Assembly (NCBI GenBank): GCA_038373865.1
Contig: JAXGGA010003029.1
Coordinates: 46,173 to 110,172 of the forward strand
Reading direction: 5' to 3'
Length of the DNA stretch: 64,000 bases
Origin: Uloborus plumipes
Lineage: Eukaryota; Arthropoda; Arachnida; Araneae; Uloboridae
Below are positions 24,921 through 36,688 of the stretch, one piece after another. The notes beneath the pieces are model-generated. The model was not told the DNA's origin. It saw only the letters and a list, made by a program, of their open reading frames with translations, and did not search any database. Position numbers and translations under genes: made by a program. Each line of letters starts with the position of its first letter. The stretch's first letter is position 1.

Positions 24921-27900
24921 AAATTGGATTGCATCCGCATTTATAAAACTCGCTCGTTTTTCTCCATTAGGTCTTTCTCTCACATTAATAATTTTGTGTT
25001 TAAGATTATTTTAAAATCTTCTTGTGTGTATGTCTAACTGTGTAGTTTAGGACTCCAGGCTTCTAATTTTGCTGCTCTCATTCGATTTTCATTTGCATCC
25101 GAATTGATTCAAGATATTCACAAAAATTATCATTAATTTTCACCAGTGTTTTTAGCTAATGAAGATTTTAGAAAATAAAATTGATATAAAGAATTAATTG
25201 CTTAAGACATCGATAGAATATTGATATCGGGGAATTTTCAATAGTAAACAGTCAGAAAAAAAGTGTAATATACACTAAGTTGGGAATTTTTCAATATTTG
25301 CAGCTTATCTTAAAATTTTGGTAATCATATATCGTTAGTTAATTATAAAAAATTTAGTTATATATTTTATTTTCTTCTGATTATTTACTTATTGAAAATT
25401 AACTTTTAGTAATTACTAAATTATTGCTAGTTGCAGATTTTTTAATAACTACTAGCTTAAAATAAAAAAAAGGATTATTTGTTTTTAAAATAAAAATACC
25501 TATTTAATAAGAAATTAAAACAGAAAAAAAAGAGAAAAACAAAATGAAAGTCACCTGAAATGGTTCGCTGTTAACCATTAGTTGCATCATTATTGATACA
25601 TGTTCATCAGACTTTTTTGAGAAAAAAATAATAATTTTATTTACAGGTAAATGTCTACCTATTTATAAATCCTGTATGATTTTCTCGAATAAAAAAAATA
25701 TTTTCGGAAATATTAGATTCATAAAGCAATGTCCCTGATTGCAAAATATTAAATTTAAAACTTTAATTATTTTATGTGCAGCACTAGTTATTGTTTCATC
25801 GATTGTTTTTATGGTATAACAAGTAAACAAGCAGCTAAAGCTCATTACACTGCGCTTTAATTTGAATTTTCAGAAGCACGTGTACAAAGCATCGATCAGA
25901 TGGTTGCAATGGGATTATACTAATTTAGATATCCTTGTGAAAATTGAATGCTTTTTTCTGCAAAAATTGCATTACGTAAGCTATGGAAGTTACAAGAAGT
26001 CTTCTTTTTTTTTTTCTTCTGTTACGTATTAGAGTCTATTTCCATTCATCTCATAAAAATGAAGTATTTTTCAGTTGTCCGAGTTCAATCGCTTAATAAC
26101 CTTGCCCCAAACAAGCATTTGCTTTCGCATTACAATAAAGAACTATAGATAATAAATACTGGAAAACGTCGATAGTTCCGATGTAGCTTCATGTTTTAGT
26201 TTCAAGAATGTTTCTTTTTGTGGTGTTATTAGTGAGCATATGAGAGGCATGGAGTCAAATTCATCAGCTTGAAAGTTACATCATGCATTGCATAACTGTT
26301 TAGGGGCCAGGGAGGGAGGGGGGTAATATGCTTTCACAGCATCCGATAAAAATCCGTTTCGATAATTAAATATCGTTCTTTCGTATCCTCATTGTGTGCG
26401 ATATTAGATGAATAGATTGATGCAAAATAATCTTGTGGTTATTTGTCGGTAGTAAATTCATGAATTTTCCGCAAGTGTAATTTCTTCCCAAATGCAAGAA
26501 ATCACCAGCACAACTGGATTCCAACAAAGCAAGAAAGAGATAAACGCCTAATGCCCCTGCGCTGTGCACATCTGGCATCCATTCTTCAGAAGAAAAAAAA
26601 AGGCCAGCCAGGAATACAAAACGACCACAGACGATCTTGCTATCATTTCCCATTCATGTTTGACCATTGTCACTAAATCCGACATCGGTGTGGTAATTAG
26701 CCCCCTCGTGTCTTCCCCTCAACAAACCTCGGGCACCTCCTTTTTCTTGGAATTCCTAGTCAAAAGCTATAGCAACCCCTGCGCCAATTCCGAGAAAATC
26801 CAGTTCAACATTGACGCCAAACGAGTGCCCACTTTCCCTGAATGTTAGTTTTCCTGTCAGACCGGGCAACTAAGGGTGGTTGTTTTCCCGGCAATACCAG
26901 TCACGAAGAGTCCTTTCTTCTCCTAACACTTCGAACATTGCATCAGTCGTCGAAAGGAATCTTCCCTGGAAGCTCCGTCAACGCCACTGAGGATGGCCGC
27001 TGCAATTGCGACCGAAACGTTTGGATTGCTTACACTCAGACCACGGCACAACAGCCCGGAAACTTCATATTGTATTGACACAGGCCGTGAAAGTCTTCAC
27101 TCTTACAGAAAATAGATTGATTATAAACTCGTATTTATTATCTTATTTATTAGACTCTGATTTATTTAATATTTTTATATTTTATTCTTCATAAAAATAA
27201 ATTATTTAAAGCAGTAGCTAGCTGAAAAGTAGTAGGCGAACCGGCCGATTTCACCAAAACACATTCAAATTAAATAATGTTGAAAGCTCACACATATATT
27301 TAAAATGAAATATATTTAACTAGAACACAAATAAAAGAAACAATTTTTCAACAGTAATTCTACTTCGCTTATCCCCTGGCTAATACGAAAACTAAAATTA
27401 TGGCATTCAATCATTTATACAAACTAATTAGAGCAATTAGGAAAAATTTTAAACAGGATATTACAAAAAAATCAAAACTAGTTAAAATGGATTAATAACG
27501 ATAGCTAAATATAAAAACAATTCAACCGAATTACAAAGATGTATTTCATCTATTGTAGTTAAAATCCAAGTTCTATTCAAAGATTATACAAATTCTTACA
27601 CGGATGTGAAATGTATTTCAGTAATACGCTAACAGTACATATTTGTATCATGAGAGCAGGCAAAATTTAATTTCAGAAGGGGGGGGGGTCTCACAGGCCT
27701 TACATTTAAAAAATGCCGCTAAGAATGTTAAACCAAGGGTTTGAGGGGGGGGAGTGTTGACCCCCCAAATTCCTGTAACATAATTATTAAACACCCGAAA
27801 TTTTTCATTTTTTATTTAAATTATTGTTGTCACCCCCGTTCCCAAGAAAAAATTTTTTTTGTTCATAAAATTTGAAACTAAGGATATTAACAACTAAAAG

Positions 27901-28270
27901 ACAGATAAAAAGTAATTACAGCAGCTAAAAAACATTAGTTTTAAAAAGGAATTGGGGTTTAAATTGAAAAGAAAACAGACTTAATATGTATTTAATTCAA
28001 ATATAAAATTTTCAAATATTAGTACAACTAATAAACACTTTGATAACATTTTCAGTTTGAAATTAAGTAATATAAATGTCCAAATATTAATACATTTTAT
28101 TAATAAAAGCAACTATAGGTAAGACAACTTTTTTCTTAAAAAAAAGCGAATGAATCAAAATTTCAAAAAACACTATGATTTAAAACATATATTTTTTTTA
28201 TTAAATAAAGGTAAAACATATGTAGTGCACACCACTGACAGTAAGGTTCAGTATAAGTGGTATTTACTAT
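24921..28270. other. Non-coding stretch with a GC-richer island at 26.5-27.1 kb
   Basis: Mostly AT-rich with no recognisable gene. The segment 26480-27090 has balanced composition and frames on both strands, but none reads as a known family and each is short. It may be an old retro-element or an untranslated exon. A hammerhead-like core is noted at 26987-27018. Poly-G tracts occur near 26310, 27680 and 27740. Confidence 0.4.
26987..27018 (+). ncRNA. Hammerhead-ribozyme-like core (weak)
   Basis: CTGAGGA (26987-26993) fits the C-U-G-A-N-G-A core. It is followed by a possible stem II (GGCCGC with GCGACC, one mismatch, 7-base loop) and then GAAAC (27014-27018). Penelope-like retro-elements are known to carry hammerhead motifs. 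Stem I, stem III and the cleavage site could not be identified, so this may be chance. Confidence 0.2.
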
Positions 28271-28431
28271 TTATTTCGGCTGCATATTATGCACCACGCA
28301 TCCGCTGCCCGAAAAGCGCCGGCTACCTTCCGTCGGTCTCCCCGATGACCCCGCCGAAAACTCGGGGTCCTCGGCGAAATTCTCCTTCCCCTTTTCCGTC
28401 AGCACAAGCGACAGAGTCGAGAGATCACAAG
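28271..28431 (-). CDS. Possible terminal exon of an unidentified gene, cut by a MITE
   Basis: The minus strand from 28431 to the stop at 28271-28273 is an open, GC-rich frame in AT-rich surroundings. It reads LSLVLTEKGKENFAEDPEFS and ends CVVHNMQPK. AT-rich sequence follows, as expected of a 3' untranslated region. The 416-bp MITE (28432-28847) sits immediately upstream and its left target duplication ends at 28431. I do not recognise the protein. No upstream exon or splice acceptor is established, so this may also be a repeat-derived frame. Confidence 0.25.
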
Positions 28432-28847
28432 CAACGCCTCCTAAATACTAAATGCCTAGAACATTTGCTTCGCTACCGTCGAGATGGGTTCCTCTTTAAA
28501 CGCCACATTGCGGCAATCCGATAATGCCGTTGTTATTTTTTGATTGGATAATTTTTAAATTTAAATTCAGAAATGAACCAATCGTTAATTTCTCGAAGAA
28601 CTCCGGTAGATGGCAGTGTATTGTGAACCAAGAGCATTTTGCAGCTATTGGCGATGGATCCAAACAATATTCGAATTAAATTTTTTGATTGGTTGATTTT
28701 TGAATTTAAATTTAGAAATGAACCAATCGCTCATTTCTCTTTCTCGAAGAACTCTGGTAGATGGCAGTGTATCGTGAACCAAGAATGAAATTTTGCTCTG
28801 TGCTAAAAACCAGAAAGTTGCAAGCATTTAGTATTTAGGAGGCGTTG
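28432..28847. mobile_element. 416-bp MITE with 24-bp inverted ends and 7-bp duplication
   Basis: Both ends begin CAACGCCTCCTAAATACTAA (24 bp identical) and are flanked by TCACAAG (28425-28431 and 28848-28854). The inside holds a tandem duplication: TTGATTGG, AAATGAACCAATCG and CTCGAAGAACTC followed by GGTAGATGGCAGTGTAT occur twice (about 28535-28625 and 28683-28775). A perfect 7-bp duplication is unusual; hAT makes 8. Confidence 0.8.
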
Positions 28848-29049
28848 TCACAAGTCAATCGTCTTCAGCGCCATCTCTCGGCAGTGAAAAAATCGGGACA
28901 CATTTTCACCCGCGTTGCCAAAGGAGATGAGGCTCCTTCCTTTTAGCCTCCTTGGGTCCACCTTTCGTATTTGCGCTCCTTTCACATTAATGCATCGTCC
29001 AAATAAAACATGTTTCAATTTTAAAACTTAGGTTTATATGATTTTTGCC

Positions 29050-29755
29050 TGGATTTAAAAGATAATATCTGAATGAATTCTTTCGAAAAGGGTAAAAAAT
29101 AAAGTTGATGGAATAAAATAGAGTTTATCACTCTCCGAGTTGGCGGCGGATATGGCAGCACATGCTAGCAACCATTACTTCGAAAATATAGATGAAGAGT
29201 ATTGCTCTACTAGGATTGGTATCGCTGTTCCTGAGCAGTAGGGGATTTTATCGCACGCAGTAATTGCTGCTCCCGAAGTATCAATTTAATTCATCAAACT
29301 GCACTTGGTATTCAAAAAACGACCAGATACAAAGTACGTTCATTGAGGTAATTTATCATTTGATTTTTTGTTTGTAATTACGGTCATCCTTCACTATGAC
29401 TCCGTTAAATTCAGCGACTTTACTTAAAAATTTCGGCAGAATTAAAGACTTTAAATTTCGATAACGCGTTCATGAAGGCTAATAATTTATTCGACTAGAA
29501 ACACGTTCTATAATACTACTTCGATTGCTAGTTGTTTCAACTTTTTTCACTATTACGCTATTGTATAGTTTCCGGTTAAGTGCAAAGAAGTTCATCTTCG
29601 CTACCAGTAGCGAACGAAATGCAAGCCTTTTAAACATAGACTCTTGCTTTATCCGATACAAAATAAAGTACAACCACTTGTGATTCGTGGCAATGCTTCC
29701 TCGATATTCATTGAGGAAGCAAAAATTGGACGATTTAAGAAGGATGATGTAGCAG
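29050..29755 (+). repeat. Dispersed repeat family R1, copy A
   Basis: It shares order and sequence with 51412-51955 and 55608-56250: TTCTTTCGAAAAGGGTAAAA, GGTTCCTGAGCAGT-like, GATTTTATCGCA, TAATTGCTGCTC, AACTGCACTTGGTATTC, then AACACGTTCTA and TAGTTTCC. It ends near the phrase TGAGGAAGCAA. In copy C the same module lies directly upstream of a Jockey-like ORF1, so it may be the 5' leader of a LINE family. Here the downstream sequence is different. Confidence 0.65.
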
Positions 29756-30407
29756 CCAAAGCCCGAAGTCCGGTTACTTCGTGAATTGGCCGGGGCGTGT
29801 GGCCAATGTCCGATTTACTGGAAATGAATTATGTATATGGGTCATTCCATGTCAAGTGATCCAACGTTTTTTACCTTACATTTTTGTATTTCTTTCAAAT
29901 TTGGCTCATCAATTGTACCCCTTGAGGTAATCAAAAGTCTCTATTTTTAGATTTTTATCTCTATTATTTTTTGATTTATGAGACTTTGAACTTTGGAAAA
30001 ACCCTCGTTTTTCCATGGATAAGGGAACATAAAAGGGGCCATAACTCGGCACCAAATACAGATAGAACAATTTGGTAAAAAGCATTGTAAAGTACGTTAG
30101 TTGCCGCTTAATCTGATATGCAACATGACTAATTTGATAAAAATTTTCTTTTTCAAAAAATGAAATTTAAATTTCTCGAAAAACATATAATGAATTTTTT
30201 TTTAAAAATTCTCAAAAATTCTTGCGTATTTTATCTATGTTTGTACAAATTTTTAGATTGGGATCTCAATGGGATCATATTTTTTTGAATTTTTGAATAA
30301 AACTGTATAGGAAAAAAATGATATTTTTTAGATTCTATTTATTTAAATACTAAGTTATATTGCTTGTGATGGTCTAAAACGTAGTAAACAAACATGAATA
30401 TGTTTAA

Positions 30408-30938
30408 AGTGAGCTGGCATGGGCTTATAGATTTGTCAGGTTCACCCCCTCACCCCTTCCTCCCCCGTACAACCACTCTTTTTTAATTCAAAACTGTTCA
30501 AAATGTTAAATAAACTCTGATACAAAATGAATAGTAAACTTATTTAAAGTTGATGAATGGGTTTCCTTATAACTAGACGAAGTATCCCCTCCTCCAACCA
30601 AATATACCATTAACGCTGTACTATTATGACATCTAACCTGGGATTGAATTGACTATTATTTTTACTCTAGGTAAGTGAGCTAGCATTAACTTGTAAATTG
30701 GTCAGCTCTCCCTCCCTTCCTTCCCGACCCAACCATTTTTTCCTCCAAACTGTTTCAAATGCTAAAAAAAACCTTTTTGATACAAAATGAACAGTAAACT
30801 TATTTAAAGTTGGTAAATGGGTTTCCTTATAACAAGGCAAAGTAAAACCCTTCCCCACCCGAATATACCATTAACGCAACACTAATATGACGTCTCACCT
30901 GGTGATTGATTTGAAGATTAATTTCCCCCTAGGTATAT
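30408..30938. repeat. Tandem duplication of about 265 bp in the left fold-back arm
   Basis: Two units start GTGAGCT and share CAAAATGAA, AGTAAACTTATTTAAAGTTG, GGGTTTCCTTATAAC, AATATACCATTAACGC, ACCTGG and a final CTAGGTA. The opposite arm has only one unit (about 33865-34120), so the duplication arose after the arms formed or was lost on one side. Confidence 0.7.
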
Positions 30939-32097
30939 ATTGTTTTTCACACACACACAGACGAAGTGTTTCTTTTTTCAATCTGGCTTCACAAAGTGTA
31001 CTTCCATTCAATATCTGAATTTAAACTTATGATTCATTTCATCCCCTCCCCCAGCACCAATCTTCAATTTTGGAGGAAGAAAAGAAACGGTTCGCCCCAA
31101 GATCATAGCAAACAGCAAAATAGCACTGTTTCCCCTTGTTCTCATAATGTTTTCCCATTATTTTAACACAAAACTGAAAAGAAATCAAAGTATCAGGTTA
31201 TATGTCAGTCCCCATCACTGCCTTTCCTTTCTCTTATTGGACAAAGCTAATGAGCTAATAGGAAAGAGTAACAAACAGAACAAACTGAAACACTACCAGG
31301 CATCAGTAGAGACTAAGGCTTTGAAATGGGGTTAGGCGGGATGATAAAAAAATAAGAGTTTGGAGCGGGAAGGTAGGAAAAGGGGAGGAGCAATCTGTCC
31401 AGAAGTTGAACAACATAAGAGGTTATGATCAAAAAAGCAGTGTTTGTTTGATATACTATGTATATAGATATATCTTGCCGCACTACTTTCCTTTACAACA
31501 AAATGAAAAAGAACACAAACAATTAAAAAAATTAAATAACAGCTGCACACTAGAGAATGTGGGAAGATAGTTATGGGGACACAGACATATGATCTGATAT
31601 TTTGATTTATTTTCAGTTTTGTGCGAAAAGAAAAGAAAAAACGATGAGAACAAGGAGAAACTGCTATTTTGCTGTTTCTATGATCTTGGGGCGAACCATT
31701 TATTTCCTCCCTTCAAAATTGAAGATTGGTGCTGGGATAGGAGATGAAATGAATCATACAGTTAAATTTCAGATATTGAATGGAAGTACACTTTGAAGTT
31801 CGGATCGAAAAGAAACACTTCGTCTGAAAAACAATATCTACAATAATAAAAGCAAGTGTAATGTGTCTGTCTGTCTGCCTGTCTGTCCATTTGACCGAGC
31901 TCTCCAGCCAAATCTATCGCACGCAGGGACCTGGAATTTTTTACACGGAAGCACAAAGGGGCTGGCCACCAGACCTCGAAGCCCGATTTTCGATTTTTGA
32001 ATTAGAAAAATTTTAAAAAAATATTTATGAAACTTCTTCTCGAGATCGCTGCTCGCCAATACAATATGTGCTATCGTAAATCCTTACTTCAACGAGC

Positions 32098-32168
32098 GAC
32101 CCGATGGTCAAGTGGTTCTGCGCGTCAGGTTGAAGTTCCTGATGGAATGAGATCGAATCCAGACCCGC
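32098..32168 (+). repeat. tRNA-like sequence inside the Helitron
   Basis: A perfect A box TGGTCAAGTGG is followed about 45 bp later by AGATCGAATCC (9 of 11 B-box positions). The outer ends pair weakly. It belongs to the set of diverse tRNA-like modules in this window. Confidence 0.5.
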
Positions 32169-32491
32169 AAGGATTTTTTCGAACAGCTGCATGGTTTTTT
32201 TTTTTTTTTTTATGATTTTAATGATTGTAATGTCCTTATGCAGGTACATCCCCTCATGGGGATCTACCCCATATTTTTTTATAGTACAAAATGACAGTTT
32301 TGGTCGGATCTTTGTTAAAATTGGCAATGGGGTCCTTCGATGCTGTAGAATTTTCTTATGGACGTTTGCGCCATTTTTGGGGGCTTTGAATCGATTGTGG
32401 CAATAAATGGTTTTTGATTTGCGGCACTTATATTATTTTTTCAAAAATTATATACACTATCAATTATATTATGTTAATTTTTGTACCTTGT

Positions 32492-32814
32492 AAAAACCTT
32501 TTTGATACAAAATGAACAGTAAACTTATTTAAAGTTGGTAAATGGGTTTCCTTATAACAAGGCAAAGTAAAACCCTTCCCCCACCCGAATATACCATTAA
32601 CGCAACACTAATATGACGTCTCACCTGGTGATTGATTTGAAGATTAATTTCCCCCTAGGTATATATTGTTTTTCACACACACACAGACGAAGTGTTTCTT
32701 TTTTCAATCTGACTTCACAAAGTGTACTTCCATTCAATATCTGAATTTAAACTTATGATTCATTTCATCCCCTCCCCCAGCACCAATCTTCAATTTTGGA
32801 GGAAGAAAAGAAAC
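32492..32814 (+). repeat. Near-identical copy of 30767-31088 carried inside the Helitron
   Basis: About 323 bp match the left arm of the surrounding fold-back element, with very few differences (for example CTGACTTC for CTGGCTTC and one extra C). The copy starts in AAAACCTTTTTGATAC and stops at GAAGAAAAGAAAC. The flanking sequence is unrelated. It is either sequence captured by the Helitron or a gene-conversion product. Confidence 0.8.
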
Positions 32815-33099
32815 TTTATAAAATTCTGTATTTTATACCTTGCATTTACGTCAAATTCAAGGTAAAATTAAAAGTCAAAAATTCTGAAGAAGATAAATAT
32901 ATGTTAAAAATTAAAGTAACTATTTTTTGTGATTTTCATATTGTTTGTGACCAAAAAACATCATTACAAACAAATAAAACGTATCAAACACCATGAGTGT
33001 TGAGTTATTAGGCAAAATCTGCTGTGTAATGTTTTTTTTTTCACTGCGAGAGGGGGGGGGGGTATGAACGACCATTAAAGTGACACAAATTTTTAAAAA

Positions 33100-33513
33100 A
33101 TGAAGGTTGGATCTCCAATTATCTTGCTTCGTAATTTGAACCCGCCCCGGCTGTGCAACGGTACGCGATTAGTCATTCAAAAATTAATGAAAAACGTGAT
33201 CGAAGCCAGGATTTTAAATGGCAAGTTCAGAGGTGAAAATATACTCATACCACGGATTCCTATTATACCTACAGATGTGCCAATTCAATTCAAACGTATT
33301 CAGTTTCTGATTAGATTGGCATTTGCAATGACTATCAACAAATCCCAAGGTCAAACGATGTCTGTTTGTGGCTTAGATTTGTGAACACCATGTTTATCAC
33401 ACGGACAATTATACGTGGCATGCTCTCGAGTGGGTAAACCATCCGGTTTGTTTGTGTTAGCTAAAGATGGACTAACAAAAAATATTGTTCACGCTATAGC
33501 ATTAAGAGATTGA
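33100..33513 (+). pseudogene. Helitron Rep/helicase, C-terminal relic
   Basis: This is the tail of the PIF1-like helicase domain of Helitron replicases. It starts at VGSPIILLRNLNPPRLCNGT, continues through FAMTINKSQGQTM (helicase motif V/VI region), then after an in-frame TGA (33382-33384) reads LSHGQLYVACSRVGKPSGLF and ends at AIALRD with a stop at 33511-33513. Everything upstream, including the Rep nuclease and Walker motifs, is missing. The TGA replaces a sense codon in an otherwise continuous frame. About 335 bp separate its stop from the Helitron 3' end. Confidence 0.9.
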
Positions 33514-34340
33514 TATTGTTTAATAGTGTTACTGTCGTAATTGTTTAATGATATATAATTTTAAGGAATGAATTATAATAACTTAAAAATAATGTTTGCC
33601 TTTTGTTATTTTTATATTCCCTCATCGTTCACAGCGCTCCATGCTTATTTCACGCATATACAACATTCTTACATACATACAATATACACATTCTACCATA
33701 CATACATACTTACAATAAGTAAGCTATTTTTTGTTTACACTAGAAATTGCTACTATTGTGATTTGTTGCTATACACACTACTATTCCTGCGCTATTCACT
33801 TATCTGCATTTTCTAAATGCACGGACAACGCCGGGCGGGTACAGCTAGTAATTATATATACGTAGGGTGAAAATAATCCTCAATTCAATTACCAGGTTGG
33901 ACTTCATATTAGTATAGTGTGAATGGTATATTTGGGTGGGGAGGGGGATACTTCGTCTAGTTATAAGGGAACCCATTTACCAACTTTAAATAAGTTTACT
34001 ATTCATTTTGTATCACAGAGTTTTTTTTAAAAAACATTTTAAACAGTTTTGAGAAAAAAAAGTGGTTGTGCGGGGGAGGGGGGATGAACCTGACAAATCT
34101 ATAAGCTCATGCCAGCTCACTTTAAACATATTCATGTTGTTTTACTACTTTTTAGACCATCACAAGCCAGACAACTTAGTATTTAAATAAATAGAATCTA
34201 AAAAATATCATTTTTTCCTATACAGTTTTATTCAAAAATTCAAAAAAATATGATCCCATTGAGATCCCAATCTAAAAATTTGTACAAACATAGATAAAAT
34301 ACACAAGAGTTTTTGAGAATTTTTTGAAAAAAATTCACTA

Positions 34341-36024
34341 GGGTGAGTTCTGGTAAGTGCGTACCCTTTTTTTCAAAGTTCATGTTCTGAAGGATGCTGC
34401 TCTGTTGAAAAATCTTGTACACTCACAACTTTTTTTTAGTTTTCTTTCCACATCCTTTAGTAAGATTTTCAAGCATATAATATGTCAAATAAACCATAAG
34501 CATAGGTTTTGTGACCTGGTTTATGACACCTATTCTAAGGTACGCACTTTCCCTACCTAGCGGGGTAAGTGCGTCCACCTTAAATTATGTGAATATGAAC
34601 AGGAAAAAACTTCTGGCACATATTAAGTATGTTAGGTAGTTGCCTTGGGATAATTCCTAATACTAGAGATCAGCACTTGCTTGCATGGATGAAACGCAAT
34701 CAGTGATATCCCACGTGTCTTGCGAACAACTGTAATTTGAAGATTGAGAGTGTTGCGTTTGTGATTCTTTTTCTGTCCTTTTAATAAGACCAAGTGAGCA
34801 AATGTAAGTTGTTTTTATTTAGTAACAATCACTTATAGTCTACATAGTTTATTTTAGTTTAATACATTAATCAGTCTGTGTTTAAGCCAGGGTTCGCACT
34901 TACCCCTTCTTAAATGTAAGATGAGACATGTGCGTCTAATAGCGTTGTTGTAAGTGCGTACCCCTATGATTTTTTTTAACTCTATTTATATGGTAGATCG
35001 TTAGGTGACCTGAGTGAACAATTCGTTTTTTTTTTTTCGAAGAAATACGGTTTTAAAATATTTTTCTTATTAGAATCAGCAGCAGTAAGAAAAAACACAA
35101 AATAAAGAGCAAAAAAAAAAAAAAAAACGATCATGATATGATACCTGTACTTTTTTTTCTTGTACATTGAAATAGTTTTTCACAAGGTGTTCTTAATTTT
35201 CTTAAATACAATACATTCATTACTGCACCTTCGTTTTTTGAATCAGTTGGTTCCTTATTTAGTGTTTCACGTAATTTCACTGCTTTATTTCTCATTCTGG
35301 TTTAAATTAAGTATAGCTTATGATCGCTATTTTCAATGAAAAATTTACTAACTGATATCTAAAAGCCAATATATTTCAGAGGTAATGAATGAACTTGAAA
35401 CCTTATGACGCATTCAATGTAAATATAAATACTTGATGGAAATGACGTCGGATTTATAATCGGCTTATAAAAGAGTTATAAGCAAAATTAAAGGTGAATT
35501 ACGAGAGTCTGATTTTCCACGTAATGGTGCACACTTGCCTCATCATAATAGTACGCACTTGCTCCACATAATAGTACGCATATGCCTCATGATAGTGGTA
35601 CGCACTTGCCCCATCGTAATGGTACGCACTTACCCCCACCTTACTTTAAAGAAAGGGAAAGTGCGTACCGTCATATAACCAAATTTTCGTTAGAGTATTT
35701 GATCAAAATACCCCATGTATTTTATTAGTAGCTATTACTCAAAAGAAACAACTTGCATTTCTTGACTTCAATTGCTTGGTATGACTACAAGAGAAACTGA
35801 AACAAAACCTTCTCAATCTTTAGTTTACAGTTTTTTTGAAGACATTTAAGTTGTCTCTGATTGTGTTTCGTCTATTGAATCCAGGCCTGAATTCTACCTA
35901 TTGAAATTATCATTAGACAGTTATCTAACATAGTCGATGTGTTGCAGAAGCCATTTCAGGACAGGGATCATATAATTCCCAGTGGACGCACTTACCCCGT
36001 GGACGCACTTACCAGAACTCACCC
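34341..36024. mobile_element. 1684-bp TA element rich in GCACTTACC words
   Basis: The inverted ends are GGGTGAGTTCTGGTAAGTGC, continuing GT-A/C-C. TA flanks both sides (34339-34340 and 36025-36026). The opposite fold-back arm (near 30185-30195) shows the uninterrupted sequence with a single TA, which proves the duplication. The terminal word GGTAAGTGCGT recurs many times inside in both orientations. No transposase frame is present. TA duplication suggests a Tc1/mariner-type mobiliser. Confidence 0.85.
35527..35640. repeat. Five-unit minisatellite of about 24 bp
   Basis: Units have the form GTACGCACTTGCCCCATCRT plus AATG. They repeat the sequence of the terminal inverted repeat of the surrounding TA element. 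Confidence 0.8.
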
Positions 36025-36397
36025 TATATGTTTTTCGAGAAATTTAAATTTGAAATTTAAATTTCATTTTTTGAAAAAGAAATTTTTTATTAAATTAGTC
36101 ATGTTGCATATCAAATTAAGCGGCAACTAACGTACTTTAAAATGCCATTTATCAAATCGTTCTATCTATATTTGGTGCCGAGTTATGGTCCCTTTTATCT
36201 TCCCTTATTCATGGAAAAACGAGGGTTTTTCCAAAGTTCAAAGTCTCATAAATGAAAAAATAATAGAGATAAAAATCTAAAAATTGAGACTTTTAATTAC
36301 CTCAAGGGGTATAATTGATGAGCCAAATGTGAAAGAAATACAAAAATGTAAGGTAAAATTTTTCTCAGATTTTGGATCACTTGACGTGGAATGACCC

Positions 36398-36688
36398 ATA
36401 TGCGACTTTGGCCGGCCACTTCGCAAAGCGGCCGGAACTCCCTGGCCAATGTGCGATGTGCTTGCTGTTCGATGCAGTTGCTCTACCAAGTTCTCAACAA
36501 ATCGCTGCAGATGTAAAAACAACCAACTCTTGTATAATATTCGAAATGCCATAACAGTTCGTCTTGTTGTATCAAATGATGATACTCATAATTTTCTGAA
36601 AAAACTAATTCAGTAGATAATGTGATTTTATTTTTGTCTGTTAGTTTGTTTTCTCCAACGGAGAGGAAATTTTCATAAGAGACCATGA
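36398..36688. other. Unassigned stretch between two mobile elements
   Basis: It begins with a palindromic phrase GGCCGGCCACTTCGCAAAG-CGGCC related to 39361-39520 and to the left flank at 29780-29815, so the fold-back element was probably inserted into a copy of that repeat. No gene is seen. Confidence 0.4.

Larger units (their letters stand above)
31837..33848 (+). mobile_element. Internally deleted Helitron, 2012 bp
   Basis: The 5' end TCTACAATAATAAAAGC follows an A and leads into a GTCTGTCTGTCTG tract. The 3' end GGCGGGTACAGCTAG precedes a T, with the GC-rich phrase CAACGCCGGGCGGG just upstream. This fits insertion between A and T without duplication. The fold-back arm resumes on both sides, confirming the boundaries. 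Inside are a tRNA-like segment (32098-32168), a near-identical copy of neighbouring fold-back DNA (32492-32814) and the last part of the Helitron helicase gene. Confidence 0.85.
29839..36397. mobile_element. Large fold-back element with long inverted arms, twice interrupted
   Basis: The outer ends are GGGTCATTCCATGTCAAGTG and its inverse (GTGGAATGACCC at 36397), flanked by ATAT on both sides (TA duplication if the ends are counted one base further out). The left arm runs from 29839 to about 31147. The right arm runs from about 31617 to 36397, but is split by a Helitron (31837-33848) and a TA element (34341-36024). Without these the element is about 2.9 kb. The left arm carries a tandem duplication that the right arm lacks. 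No transposase was found. Confidence 0.8.

Noticed and set aside
26366..26848. Overlapping frames on both strands suggesting a host gene
   Set aside because: Neither product resembles a known family and no splice sites were convincing; described only as a GC-richer island.
35527..35640. CRISPR-like array of short repeats
   Set aside because: Units are about 24 bp and contiguous with no unique spacers, inside a eukaryotic DNA transposon; it is a minisatellite.
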